Assembly: GCF_001038625.1 (NCBI RefSeq)
Contig: NZ_CP011803.1
Coordinates: forward strand, 1,984,001-2,048,000
Source: Clostridium carboxidivorans P7
GTDB taxonomy: Bacteria; Bacillota; Clostridia; Clostridiales; Clostridiaceae
Length of the DNA: 64,000 bases
Reading direction: 5' to 3'
The translations under genes and the position numbers were made by a program. Position 1 is the stretch's first letter; each line of letters begins with the position of its first letter. The notes beneath the pieces are model-generated. The model was not told where the DNA came from. It worked only from the letters and a program-made list of their open reading frames with translations, and searched no databases. Below, piece by piece: positions 9,033 through 18,666 of the stretch.

Positions 9033-9230
9033 TTGTTTTCTTACTTCCCTATTTTATAAATCACCTTATATTTATGCAAATCTTAAACAATTTTATTTAA
9101 AATCATTATTTCAATGTGAATTGTGCACACATTATTAGTGAATATGGACAGTTCTAAAATTTTCCACTATTTAATAGTTTATATATTAATAAGTTATTAT
9201 ATTTTTTATTTGTATAAGGGGTGAATAAAT

Positions 9231-10421
9231 ATGAAATTTAATGCAATTGGATGTTTCGCCATAGTAATGGCATTTCTATTCATTGGCGAAGCAGTATCCA
9301 CTAAAACAAAAGCTTATGTTCCTTCTGTATTTTTATCAGCGGTATTATTTATGATAGGATTTTGGACTTTTGTACCTAAAGATGTAGTAAATCAGGCTTC
9401 TTTTGGCCCTAACTTTGTATCCGTGTGTATGAGCTTACTTCTAGTACATCTTGGTACACTCATGAGTTTAAAAAAGCTTATAGAACAGTGGAAGGCTGTT
9501 TTAATTGCAGTATGTGGCATATGTGGTACTGTTCTGTTGACTATGACAATAGGAAGAATTTTCTTTGACTGGCATGTAGTTGTAGCCGCCACTCCCCCTC
9601 TAACTGGAGGAATAGTAGCAGCACTTCTAATGTCTGAAGCATTAAAAGCAAAAGGGCTTATGGCACTTGCTGCACTACCAATAGCAATGTTTATAACTCA
9701 CAGTTTTTTCGGATACCCTCTAACTTCTTGGTGTCTTAAAAGAGAAGGTAAAAGATTACTTGAAGACTTCAGAAAAAATGGTGCTAATGAAACAGAACTT
9801 AAAAATAGTAAACAACTAGCTGAAAAAAGTGTATGTAAGAAACTTATACCACCTGTTCCTGAAAATTATAGAACAACAAGTTTGATACTTTTCAAGGTGA
9901 TGCTTGTTGCAATTTTGGCAAGTTGGGTCTCAGGACTTACTCATGGTGCTGTAAATCAGTATATTGTATGTTTAGTATTTGGCGTTATATTTTGTGAAAT
10001 TGGATTTCTTGAAGAAAGTGCTCTTGTTACAGCTGGAGTTTTTTCATGGCTTATATCTGGTTTATTAGCTTATGTATTTGCAGGGCTTTCAGCCGTTGGG
10101 CCAGTAGAACTTGCAAAAATGCTGATACCTATAGTTACTTTAATAGTTTTAGGTATTTTGGGTATGTTCATAATGTCAATGATAGTTGGAAGATTTTTTG
10201 GTTTTACAAAGGAAATGGGGTTTGCCTGTGCTCTTACAGCACTATTTGGATTCCCTGCAGATTATATTATAACTAATGAAGTATGTGAATCAGTGAGTAA
10301 AACTGAAAATGAACGACTTTATGTTGTAGACATACTTCTTCCACGAATGCTTGTAGGTGGTTTTGCTACAGTATCTATAGCATCCGTTATCATAGCAAGC
10401 ATATTTATAAATTTATTATAA
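9231..10421 (+). CDS. Polytopic membrane protein, putative transporter
   Basis: A 396-residue protein with about ten or eleven hydrophobic segments and a charged cytoplasmic loop near residues 175-215. A TPPLTGGIVAALLMSEALKA stretch recalls the re-entrant substrate loops of GltS-like and related symporters, but I cannot assign a family firmly. The gene starts after GGGGTGA and is followed 43 bases later by an M20 amidohydrolase, so the pair probably imports and hydrolyses an N-acyl amino acid or a similar amide. The same transporter-plus-M20 arrangement recurs at 49-51 kb with a tryptophan transporter. Confidence 0.7.
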   Translation: MKFNAIGCFAIVMAFLFIGEAVSTKTKAYVPSVFLSAVLFMIGFWTFVPKDVVNQASFGPNFVSVCMSLLLVHLGTLMSLKKLIEQWKAVLIAVCGICGTVLLTMTIGRIFFDWHVVVAATPPLTGGIVAALLMSEALKAKGLMALAALPIAMFITHSFFGYPLTSWCLKREGKRLLEDFRKNGANETELKNSKQLAEKSVCKKLIPPVPENYRTTSLILFKVMLVAILASWVSGLTHGAVNQYIVCLVFGVIFCEIGFLEESALVTAGVFSWLISGLLAYVFAGLSAVGPVELAKMLIPIVTLIVLGILGMFIMSMIVGRFFGFTKEMGFACALTALFGFPADYIITNEVCESVSKTENERLYVVDILLPRMLVGGFATVSIASVIIASIFINLL

Positions 10422-10464
10422 ATAATATGTTAATTATAAAATTTTAAACAGGAGGCGTATTATA

Positions 10465-11640
10465 TTGAATACTGATATGCTTAAAAAGGCTAGAGAAATA
10501 CAGGATTGGGTAGTTAAATTTAGAAGGGACTTTCATAAACATCCAGAACAATCTTTTAAAGAATTCCGAACTTCTAAAATTGTAAGTGAGGAACTTACGA
10601 AAATGGGAATTAAAGTAGAACATATTGGCGAAACTGGAGTTATAGGCATCCTTGAAGGAGCATCTAAAGAAAAAGTTATAGCTCTTAGAGCAGATATGGA
10701 TGCTCTTTCAGTAACAGAAGATACAGGATTACCTTTTTCATCAGAAAATGTTGGATTCATGCATGGTTGCGGTCATGACTGCCACACTTCCATGCTTTTA
10801 GGCGCAGCAAAACTTTTATCAGAAGTGAAAGATCAACTTAATGGTACTGTTAAATTTATATTCCAACCAGCTGAAGAAGTTGCTGCTGGTGCAAAAAAGC
10901 TAGTAGAAGGTGGAGTATTAAAAAATCCTGATGTTGATTTTATATTTGGTATGCATATATGGTCTGATATTCCTGTGGGAAAAGTAGTGCTCAAAGAAGG
11001 CCCTTTTATGGCAAGTGGAGATATATGGGATCTTACAATAAAAGGTAAATCCTGTCATGGTTCATCACCTTGGCAAGGTGTTGATGCCATTGTATGTGCT
11101 TCAGCTGTAATAAACGGAATTCAATCCATTGTCAGTAGAATTAATGATGTCAGATCACCAATAGTTATAAATATAGGTACTATTCATGGTGGAGAAAGGT
11201 TTAATGTTACACCTGGGTCTGTTAAAATGGAAGGAATGAATAGAGCTTTCAGCACATATACCAGAAAGAAAATTCCAGAATGGGTTGAAAAGATAGTAAA
11301 AAGTACCTGTGAAGCATATGGCTGTGATTATGAATATAATTATAACTTCATATGTGCAACAACTACAAATGACGAAAAATGTACTAAATTTGCTAAAAAA
11401 TCTATTGAAAAATTCCTTGGTGAAGATAAAATAATGTCTTGCGAAAAAATAATGGGTTCTGAAGATATGTCAGAATATCTAGAACACGTACCCGGAACAT
11501 TAATGTTACTTGGTGGAAGAAATGAAGCGAAAAATTGTTGTTATTCTCACCACTCCAATCACTTTAATGTAGATGAAGATGCACTACCAATAGGTGTTGC
11601 ATCTTATGCTCAAATTGCTATTGACTACCTATGTAAATAA
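10465..11640 (+). CDS. M20 family metallo-amidohydrolase
   Basis: A 391-residue cytoplasmic hydrolase of the M20D (N-acyl amino acid amidohydrolase, hippuricase-like) family. Metal-binding features are present: HGCGHD (His100, Cys102, His104), the Glu137-Glu138 pair in FQPAEE, and the distal histidine in HHSNHF. The start is a TTG preceded by AGGAGGCG. It is second in a two-gene operon with the membrane transporter, ending at a strong terminator (11651-11684). Typical substrates are N-acyl or indole-conjugated amino acids; specificity cannot be read here. It is a paralogue of the protein encoded at 49649-50827. Confidence 0.9.
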   Translation: MNTDMLKKAREIQDWVVKFRRDFHKHPEQSFKEFRTSKIVSEELTKMGIKVEHIGETGVIGILEGASKEKVIALRADMDALSVTEDTGLPFSSENVGFMHGCGHDCHTSMLLGAAKLLSEVKDQLNGTVKFIFQPAEEVAAGAKKLVEGGVLKNPDVDFIFGMHIWSDIPVGKVVLKEGPFMASGDIWDLTIKGKSCHGSSPWQGVDAIVCASAVINGIQSIVSRINDVRSPIVINIGTIHGGERFNVTPGSVKMEGMNRAFSTYTRKKIPEWVEKIVKSTCEAYGCDYEYNYNFICATTTNDEKCTKFAKKSIEKFLGEDKIMSCEKIMGSEDMSEYLEHVPGTLMLLGGRNEAKNCCYSHHSNHFNVDEDALPIGVASYAQIAIDYLCK

Positions 11641-11650
11641 CTGTTTTTAT

Positions 11651-11684
11651 AAAAAGAACGCACTTTAAATATGTGCGTTCTTTT
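11651..11684 (+). terminator. Rho-independent terminator after the M20 hydrolase
   Basis: AAAAGAACGCAC and GTGCGTTCTTTT form a 12-base stem with a 9-base loop and a T tail 10 bases after the stop codon. Confidence 0.88.
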
Positions 11685-11727
11685 CCATTCTTGCAAGCTC
11701 CATATACTTTCACAATGTGATCTTTTT

Positions 11728-12690
11728 TTACTTATCATGAAGTAATTTAATTTGATTAATTCCATTTAATATATGCATATAAGAATCCGCTTTCTTTTGT
11801 ATATCTAATGTCAATTCCTCAAGTTCTTCATTTTCTTTTTTAGATTTGTTTACAATATTAGTTAAAGTAGATGCTATTTGTTGAATTCCACCTAAATTTT
11901 GTTCTTGAGAATCCTTTACTACTTCCACATGCTTGCATACTTTAGATTCCGAATTAATTATATTATCTAAAAGATTTTTAGAATTTTTTATGATGCTTTC
12001 GGTTTTTGATATAGTCTTCCCGCCTTCATTAGACTTATTATTTATAAGCTCTATAGTTTCAGTCATTTCTTTCAAAGTTTCCATAATGTACTTTGCATTT
12101 TTTTGAGTATCTATGGACATTTTTTTCATTTCATTTGCAACCACAGAAAATCCTTTTCCAGCTTCACCGGCTCTTGCTGCTTCAATAGCAGCATTTAGTG
12201 ATAATAAGTTAGTTTGATTTGCAATATTTGTAATTATGGATGCAAAACCTTCTATATTTTTATAATGAGATTGTAATTCTACAAACAATTTAAAAAATTC
12301 CTCAAAAACCTTTGAAACACTATTAACTTGATTTATTAAATCATAAAAATCATTTTTAGCACCATCTATTTCTTTTAATGAATCTTTTAAACTTTCAAAT
12401 ACTTCATCTACAAGCTTTGTTGTTTTTTCACTATTTTGAGATAAAGAATCTAGATAATCATTTACCTTTTCAGTTTGATTAGTAGTGTACTCTGTCCCTT
12501 CAAGCAATTCATTAAGTCCATATGTTATGCTTCCTTCTTTCTTCAATAAATCCTGTATATTTTTATCAACTTCATTAGTTAACTCATTAACTTCATTTGC
12601 ATATTTAAAACATTGCATGGAATTTTCTTGTTTCATATCTACAGATTCTTTATTTTCTTGCTTTTTATCTTTTATATTCAATTTTAACAT
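11728..12690 (-). CDS. Soluble methyl-accepting chemotaxis protein
   Basis: A 320-residue protein with no membrane segment: a short N-terminal region, then a long coiled coil holding the MCP signalling tip ([20 protein letters not shown], about residues 150-175). It should form cytoplasmic helical bundles that recruit CheA and CheW. It has no sensory domain of its own and lies 16 bases after a FIST-domain gene, which probably supplies the input. The same gene pair recurs at 30990-33102. A GGGGGAG site precedes the ATG. Confidence 0.9.
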   Translation of the reverse strand: MLKLNIKDKKQENKESVDMKQENSMQCFKYANEVNELTNEVDKNIQDLLKKEGSITYGLNELLEGTEYTTNQTEKVNDYLDSLSQNSEKTTKLVDEVFESLKDSLKEIDGAKNDFYDLINQVNSVSKVFEEFFKLFVELQSHYKNIEGFASIITNIANQTNLLSLNAAIEAARAGEAGKGFSVVANEMKKMSIDTQKNAKYIMETLKEMTETIELINNKSNEGGKTISKTESIIKNSKNLLDNIINSESKVCKHVEVVKDSQEQNLGGIQQIASTLTNIVNKSKKENEELEELTLDIQKKADSYMHILNGINQIKLLHDK

Positions 12691-12706
12691 TATACTCCCC
12701 CCACCA

Positions 12707-13738
12707 TCATTGAACTAATAACATTACCATAGTTTGATTTGAATGCATTTTATAAAATTGTTCACCATAACTAACGAATCCAGTTGTATTGGAACATGCT
12801 TTAAGTATTTCTCTATCAATATCCTTCCAGATTCCTTCTTGCTGGAACTTTAAACTCCTTAATATACAATTTATCACTATAGCAAAGCCCGGTTTAAATG
12901 GTAGTTTACTAGTTGTTTTTCTTACTTCTTCAATTGGGTCTACTGCTTTTAAAACTTGAACAAATGTATTTGGTATTAACTGAGAATAAAAAGTTATAGA
13001 TTTATCATTATTCACTTTCATAGGCGAAGCAATATATATATCTTCTCTATAGATTTTTCCCAAAGGATTATTCATAAAAAACTTTGAGAGCTCTGATTCC
13101 TTAATTCCTAAAACTCTTGCATATTCTGTTGCAGCTGGCTTGTTATTAAATGTTTTTACAGTTCTACTGATAGTATCTGCTTCAGTTATCAATAATTTAT
13201 TTTTAGTTGGAGCATATATATTTTCTTTAATAAGATAAGTTTTACGTTTTGAATTGAAAAATAATATAGCACTATAAACCCTTCTATTTCCTATATAAAT
13301 TAGTGTCTCGCTGAATTTAAGATTATCCCCAGCACTTCCACCTATTATTTTAAAAGAATCCTCCATAAAATAAAAAGTAGTTAATATAGTTTCTTCCATT
13401 CCTGATAATCCATCACATAGCAACAGTGCAAATGCATCTTTATTATCTTTAACTTTTCTGTAACCTTCTTTTAACCTTTCTAAACTTATTATAGGTGGGT
13501 ATTCTATTTCAATTACTTCTCCTTCATTAGCATCATATTCAAAACCTGTTATCGCACCATTTTTATATCCTTCATTGGTATATTCCCCTGATGTAGAACA
13601 AAGTACAACATTATTTAAGGATGCTGAAGAAAGTTTTTTTACCTTTTCAACATCAGCAAATATTACGAAAGCTTTTTCATTTTTTGTTCTAATATAGTTA
13701 ATCGTTTCTTCAACATTAACAAAATTAACGGATTCCAT
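12707..13738 (-). CDS. FIST domain sensor protein
   Basis: A 343-residue soluble protein with the FIST N (residues ~10-190) and FIST C (~200-335) arrangement, including [10 protein letters not shown], a [15 protein letters not shown] stretch, and a C-terminal FVSYGEQF segment. FIST domains are described as small-ligand sensors, with amino acids proposed, linked to signal transduction. It has no output domain and is encoded directly before a soluble MCP, so the two probably act as a split chemoreceptor. GGAGG lies 8-9 bases before the ATG. Confidence 0.87.
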   Translation of the reverse strand: MESVNFVNVEETINYIRTKNEKAFVIFADVEKVKKLSSASLNNVVLCSTSGEYTNEGYKNGAITGFEYDANEGEVIEIEYPPIISLERLKEGYRKVKDNKDAFALLLCDGLSGMEETILTTFYFMEDSFKIIGGSAGDNLKFSETLIYIGNRRVYSAILFFNSKRKTYLIKENIYAPTKNKLLITEADTISRTVKTFNNKPAATEYARVLGIKESELSKFFMNNPLGKIYREDIYIASPMKVNNDKSITFYSQLIPNTFVQVLKAVDPIEEVRKTTSKLPFKPGFAIVINCILRSLKFQQEGIWKDIDREILKACSNTTGFVSYGEQFYKMHSNQTMVMLLVQ

Positions 13739-14133
13739 GAAATTTATCCTCCTAATATACTTATTTTTAATTATAATTGCATATAAAAATCATAATATCG
13801 AAAACGTTCGTAACAAAACTATCTTACAAAACTTAGAAATAATATATTTATGATAGGCAAATATATAAAATATATGGAAAAATAGTATAAAATTCATATG
13901 ACATCACTAACTATTTTAAGTATATTAAAAAAAAATAAATATTGCAATAAAATTATGTAGTATTAAGTCAAATAATGAAATATTTTAATGATTTTGAAAC
14001 CATTAAATTCCTTTTATTGTAAATCTTCAATTGGTAATTTGAAATAATATTTAAAAAATTAAGTTCAGATAAAATTTATATGGCGTTTAAACTTAATATA
14101 AACTCTATCTGAACTTAAAATTATTGTAAAATA
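13739..14133. other. Non-coding gap between the FIST gene and the PK-C domain gene
   Basis: This 395-base gap is very AT-rich. It holds the upstream region of the FIST/MCP operon (right side of that gene) and, at 14059-14118, the hairpin listed separately. I saw no open frame with a ribosome site and no recognisable riboswitch. Confidence 0.5.
14059..14118 (-). terminator. Terminator-like hairpin after the PK-C domain gene
   Basis: TTAAGTTCAGATA and TATCTGAACTTAA are perfect 13-base arms with a 34-base loop. On the minus strand a T run follows, 16 bases past the stop codon at 14134. Confidence 0.65.
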
Positions 14134-14688
14134 TTATTTATTATAATATGAAGGCTTACAAATCACCTCATGAATCTTAACGTCAAATATACTGCTGGCA
14201 TGAGAAGGTGTTAAAATCAATGCAGTATCAGCTCCATATGCTGAACCACCTATTGCAATAATTGGTTCTCCAAATGGTATTAAACCTGCGTCCAAAGCCA
14301 TAACTGAAACTTCAACACAAACTTTAGTGCCCTGCCCAAACATTCTTAAAGTTTGAGCAATTATTTCAACAGGATTAATTCCACCAAAGGCTCTACTAAT
14401 TCCTCTTTCTGCACCACTTAATACATGGGTAGTTGTTAGCACCTTTATTCCAAGTTCCTCAAGTTCTTTTCTGATGTCTTCTGTAATTTCACTTTTTCCT
14501 GCTTCTGGATACCCATTGGCATGTGTTACAGCTACAATATTTATTCCATTGTCATTTTTTAAAAGTTTTGCTGTACCTCCTTTAGAAGATGCAACAACAA
14601 TATGCTTTATTCCTTTCTCAACTGCAGTTTTTAATACTAAGTCAATAGTGGTGCTTGTATTTTCTTTACCTTTATTGCTAAAATACAT
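14134..14688 (-). CDS. Stand-alone pyruvate kinase C-terminal (alpha/beta) domain protein
   Basis: A 184-residue protein matching only the C-terminal allosteric domain of pyruvate kinase (PF02887-like): TIDLVLKTAVEKGIKHIVVA, SKGGTAKLL, VTHANGYPEAGKSEI and a GGSAYGADTALIL stretch. The TIM barrel is absent, so it cannot be a pyruvate kinase. Such stand-alone domains occur in clostridia and archaea, with no settled function. It lies 25 bases after a nitroreductase gene, probably in one transcript, and opposite cooS. Confidence 0.8.
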   Translation of the reverse strand: MYFSNKGKENTSTTIDLVLKTAVEKGIKHIVVASSKGGTAKLLKNDNGINIVAVTHANGYPEAGKSEITEDIRKELEELGIKVLTTTHVLSGAERGISRAFGGINPVEIIAQTLRMFGQGTKVCVEVSVMALDAGLIPFGEPIIAIGGSAYGADTALILTPSHASSIFDVKIHEVICKPSYYNK

Positions 14689-14713
14689 AATTTTATACCT
14701 CTTTATACTCTTT

Positions 14714-15238
14714 CTATTTTACCATTATAACAAAATTATCTTTTCTTGGAGCTGGTTTAGGTAGTTCACAATCCGGATAACCTAAAATACATGAACCTAC
14801 TCCTATGTAATCACCTTCAACTCCCCATTCCTTTAGTAATTTCTTTCCTTCTCCACTCTCAAACATTTCTCTTGTACGATGTATCCAACAAGAACCAAGT
14901 CCAAGAGAATATGCTGCATTATACATATTACCTAAAGCAATGCTTGCATCTTCCACAGGTGTTGCTTTACTTTTATCTGCAAGTACAAGAATTACTGTAG
15001 GAGCACCATAATAGGGATCTACATTTTCTTTTTCCATAACAGCTGCATTCATTTTTGATATCTTTTTAATGATATCCTTATTTTGAACTACTATAAAAAG
15101 TGCAGACTGTTGATTTGCTCCACTTGGTGCATATTTACCTGCTTCTAAAACAGCCTTCAATTCTTCATCTTTAATTTGTTCTGATTTATATTTTCGTATA
15201 CTTCTTCTGTTTAATAAAGTTTTCATTGTTTCATTCAT
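14714..15238 (-). CDS. Nitroreductase family flavoprotein
   Basis: A 174-residue FMN-dependent nitroreductase-family protein: RRSIRKYKSE at the start (phosphate-binding arginines), YAPSGANQQ, and the C-terminal GVGSCILGYPD. It is about the usual length for the short subgroup. It should act as a cytoplasmic dimer reducing nitro compounds, quinones or flavins with NAD(P)H; the real substrate is unknown. AGGAGGT precedes the ATG. It lies downstream of a LysR-type gene on the same strand, which may control it. Confidence 0.9.
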   Translation of the reverse strand: MNETMKTLLNRRSIRKYKSEQIKDEELKAVLEAGKYAPSGANQQSALFIVVQNKDIIKKISKMNAAVMEKENVDPYYGAPTVILVLADKSKATPVEDASIALGNMYNAAYSLGLGSCWIHRTREMFESGEGKKLLKEWGVEGDYIGVGSCILGYPDCELPKPAPRKDNFVIMVK

Positions 15239-15336
15239 AATAACTTACCTCCTAGCTTACAAACAGAACCATATTAATATCATTATTTTTATATATATTT
15301 TACTACTGTATTTAACTAGTTACAATGCTTATTATA

Positions 15337-16212
15337 TTAATGATTTAACATATGCTTTGTGAATATTTTCACTAAATTAGACTGGAATCGATCTTTTTTA
15401 GTTATTAAGCAGATTTCCCACACAAAAGATTCATCTTTAAAGGGAATTGGATGGACATCTGGATAATTAATATCCCTAGCCATAAAATCAACACTGACGC
15501 CAATACCTTTATTAAAATGACTTAATTTATGAATGCCAATAATTTCTGAAGTAGTGAAAACTATATTTGGTTCAAAGCCTGCCTCTTTACATTTATTAAT
15601 AAAATTACGATGAAAATGAAATTTTTCATTAAGAACAATAAGATTTTCATTTTCAAGATCACTAAAATCCACTGCTGTTTTTTTACACAATGAATTTTTT
15701 TCATTTACTAGTATACAAGGATGTTGACTTTTAATGACAGTGGAATTAAAATTTTTCTCATTAACAGGACCAATTGAAACAGCTAAATCTACATTTTCGT
15801 TCATAACTACTTCTTCACAAATTGAATCTGGATAAGTTTTTACAATTAGTTGAACCTTGGGATATGCTTCTTTAAAATCTGATATAATGTCTGGTGACAA
15901 TGCATTAAGAACTCCAAAGGAAAAACATACTGTTAAAGTTCCCTCATTAATATTGTCCATTTTATTTAAACCTTCTAAAATTAAATCAAACTCTTGAACA
16001 ATATGTTCGGATTGTTTTTGTAAATACTCCCCATACTTTGTTATCCTAATTCCTTTAGATGTATTATAAAACAAAGGATACTGAAGTTCTTCTTCCAAAT
16101 TGTTAATTGCCTTACTTAATCCCTGCTGAGTAATATAAATTTCTTTAGCAGCCTTTGAAAAACTTTTATGCTTGCAAACCTGTAAAAAATACTTTAATTG
16201 TTTTATGTCCAA
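15337..16212 (-). CDS. LysR-type transcriptional regulator
   Basis: A 291-residue regulator with an N-terminal winged helix-turn-helix (FLQVCKHKSFSKAAKEIYIT, residues ~9-28) and a periplasmic-binding-like effector domain from about residue 90. It is divergent from cooS across a 461-base gap and co-directional with the nitroreductase downstream, so either could be its target. The effector is not evident. Confidence 0.92.
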   Translation of the reverse strand: MDIKQLKYFLQVCKHKSFSKAAKEIYITQQGLSKAINNLEEELQYPLFYNTSKGIRITKYGEYLQKQSEHIVQEFDLILEGLNKMDNINEGTLTVCFSFGVLNALSPDIISDFKEAYPKVQLIVKTYPDSICEEVVMNENVDLAVSIGPVNEKNFNSTVIKSQHPCILVNEKNSLCKKTAVDFSDLENENLIVLNEKFHFHRNFINKCKEAGFEPNIVFTTSEIIGIHKLSHFNKGIGVSVDFMARDINYPDVHPIPFKDESFVWEICLITKKDRFQSNLVKIFTKHMLNH

Positions 16213-16673
16213 TTCAATACACCTACCTTTTATGCACTATTCATAATCACTTATATAATTTTAAAGTCATTAGAAAAAAGTGACTTAACTTTTAGTTGTA
16301 TGATTATAAATTTAAGTTGTTTATCAAATGTAAATATCTGTCGTATAATTTAATTGTAAACGTATTAGGGGTACAGCAATAAATACTAATGGATAAAATA
16401 AAAGCTATATTGAATATTTCCTTCTTGCGTAAAATATCAAAAATGGTTAACAAGTAAGAAATTTTATCTTTATAAAGATACATAAGTGTAGTCTTAGAAA
16501 AACCTAAAACCCAAATTAGTTTCATCTATGACTAGCAGTATATTTTACCCCCATCAAAGATATTTAGCTTTACCCCTACTATGTTTAATTTTCCTAATTT
16601 TAGTATATAAGCAATTTAAAAAAATTACAATCTATTTTATGTGTGATGTTATAGATAAGGAGGTATTTTATCA
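16213..16673. other. Divergent LysR/cooS intergenic region
   Basis: The 461-base gap must hold promoters for the LysR gene and cooS. Two related TTTACCCC elements occur, at about 16544 and 16571, some 27 bases apart, and a strong AAGGAGG site precedes cooS. A 73-codon minus-strand frame (16304-16525) has no ribosome site and is judged spurious. I cannot place a confident promoter or riboswitch. Confidence 0.45.
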
Positions 16674-18566
16674 ATGGAAGACAGAGGATTGTTAATAAAA
16701 AAAGCAGAGGAAGAACTTATTGCAAAAGCAAAAAAAGATGGTGTAGAAACTGCCTGGGATAGAAAAGCTGAAATGAAAACACCTTGTGGTTTTGGTTCAG
16801 CAGGTGTATGCTGCAGAAACTGTGTTATGGGACCTTGTAGAGTAAGTCCAGTTCCTGGAAAAGGTGTAGAGAGAGGTATTTGTGGAGCTACAGCAGACGT
16901 TATAGTTGCAAGAAACTTTGCAAGAATGTGTGCAGCTGGTTCAGCCGCTCACTCCGATCATGGTAGATCATTATGCCTTTATCTTGAAAATGCATCAAGA
17001 GATGGACAAATAAATATAAGAGACGAAAAGAAACTTATGGCTGTTGCTAAAAAATATAGTATTGAGACTGAAGGAAGAGACATTTATGATATAGCACATG
17101 ATATAGCTGCAGCTACATTAAATGAGTTTGGCAAACCTCATGGGAACTTAACTTTCTCCAAAGCTTTACCTACAAAGAGAAGAGAAGTTTGGGACAAACT
17201 TGGTGTAACTCCAAGATCAATTGATAAAGATATAGTTAGTATAATGCACTCAACTCATATTGGATGTTCAGGAGATGCAAAAAATCTTTATAACATGGCA
17301 ATGAGAGCATCCCTTGGAGATGGATGGGGCGGTTCTTATATTGCAACTGAAATTAGTGACATTTTATTCAAAACTCCATCACCAGTACAAACTGAAGCTA
17401 ATCTAGGTGTATTAGAAACTAATCAAGTTAACATTATATTACATGGTCATGAACCATCACTTTCAGAAGCAGTTGTTGCAGCTTCTGAAGATCCTGAACT
17501 TATTGCTCTTGCAAAAGCTCAAGGAGCAGAAGGAATAAATGTCTGCGGTATGTGCTATACAGGAAATGAAATAACAATGAGACATGGTATTAAAATGGCA
17601 GGAAACTTCCTACAACAAGAGCTTGCAGTAATAACAGGTGCAGTTGAAGGATTAATAGTTGATGTTCAATGTATAATGCCAGCACTTGCAAAACTTTCAA
17701 AATCTTATCATACTAAATTTATAACAACTTCACCAAAAGCTAATATAACAGATTCTTTGTATATTGAATTTGATGAAGAGCATCCATATGACTCTGCAAA
17801 AGAAATGTTAAGACAATCTATATTAAATTATAAAAATAGAGATAGAGAAAAAGTTTTAATTCCTAATGAAAAATGTGAAGCTATGGTTGGATTTAGTACA
17901 GAGGCTATAGTAAATAGTCTTGACACAGTTGTTAACTCACAGATAGGACCTATGCAAACAGTTAAACCTCTTGCAGATGTTATAGTATCTGGTACTATAA
18001 GAGGTGCTGCGGCTATTGTTGGTTGTAATAATCCAAAAAATCCACATGATACATGTCATGTAGACATGATGAAATATCTAATTGCTCATGATGTAATAAT
18101 AATTGTTACCGGTTGTGCAGCTCATGCAGCAGCTAAAGCTGGTTTAATGTTACCAGAAGCAAAAGAACTCGCTGGTCCTGGACTTAAGACTGTATGTAAT
18201 TTATTAGGTATTCCACCAGTTCTTCATCAGGGTTCATGTGTTGATATCAGCCGTAACTTACAACTTGCTGGAGAACTTGCAAATCATTTAGGTGTAGATA
18301 TCAGTGACTTACCAGTAGTTGGCGCAGCTCCAGAGTGGATGTCAGAAAAAGCTGTAGCTATAGGAACTTACGTAGTAGGCAGCGGTATAGATGCATGGCT
18401 AGGAGTTGTTCCTCCTGTAACAGGTTCCCCTTTTGCTATGGATTACTTATTAAATAAGATGGAAGAAGACTACGGTGCTAAATTCTATGTAGAAACTGAT
18501 CCAATTAAAGCAGCAGAGCAAATGGTACAAAGAATAGAAGCAAAACGTAAAAAAATAAATATATAA
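16674..18566 (+). CDS. cooS: Anaerobic Ni-Fe carbon monoxide dehydrogenase, catalytic subunit
   Basis: A 630-residue CooS-type CO dehydrogenase of usual length. N-terminal cysteines for the B/D clusters are in CGFGSAGVCCRNCVMGPC (about residues 38-55). C-cluster ligands are visible: the histidine of HGHEPSLSE and cysteines in VCGMC, VGCNNP, VTGCAAHA and HQGSC. It catalyses reversible CO oxidation to CO2 in the cytoplasm, passing electrons to ferredoxin. No cooF, cooC or acetyl-CoA synthase gene is next to it; it appears monocistronic with its own terminator. AAGGAGG precedes the ATG. It may serve CO detoxification, reductant supply, or as a secondary CODH beside a Wood-Ljungdahl cluster elsewhere. 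Confidence 0.97.
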   Translation: MEDRGLLIKKAEEELIAKAKKDGVETAWDRKAEMKTPCGFGSAGVCCRNCVMGPCRVSPVPGKGVERGICGATADVIVARNFARMCAAGSAAHSDHGRSLCLYLENASRDGQINIRDEKKLMAVAKKYSIETEGRDIYDIAHDIAAATLNEFGKPHGNLTFSKALPTKRREVWDKLGVTPRSIDKDIVSIMHSTHIGCSGDAKNLYNMAMRASLGDGWGGSYIATEISDILFKTPSPVQTEANLGVLETNQVNIILHGHEPSLSEAVVAASEDPELIALAKAQGAEGINVCGMCYTGNEITMRHGIKMAGNFLQQELAVITGAVEGLIVDVQCIMPALAKLSKSYHTKFITTSPKANITDSLYIEFDEEHPYDSAKEMLRQSILNYKNRDREKVLIPNEKCEAMVGFSTEAIVNSLDTVVNSQIGPMQTVKPLADVIVSGTIRGAAAIVGCNNPKNPHDTCHVDMMKYLIAHDVIIIVTGCAAHAAAKAGLMLPEAKELAGPGLKTVCNLLGIPPVLHQGSCVDISRNLQLAGELANHLGVDISDLPVVGAAPEWMSEKAVAIGTYVVGSGIDAWLGVVPPVTGSPFAMDYLLNKMEEDYGAKFYVETDPIKAAEQMVQRIEAKRKKINI

Positions 18567-18573
18567 AAATTTC

Positions 18574-18607
18574 AAAGCAGACATTTTTAAAATGTCTGCT
18601 TTATTTC
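18574..18607 (+). terminator. Rho-independent terminator of cooS
   Basis: AAAGCAGACATTTT pairs with AAAATGTCTGCTTT across a one-base loop as drawn (a few bases in practice), followed by a T-rich tail, right after the cooS stop. Confidence 0.88.
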
Positions 18608-18666
18608 ATCAACTGGAATTACAACTTTTAACTTATAATATTTCAATTAAGTAAAATTCATTGATT

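Noticed and set aside
16304..16525. 73-codon minus-strand frame upstream of cooS
   Set aside because: No ribosome site, unusual composition, and it lies in the expected promoter region of two divergent genes.
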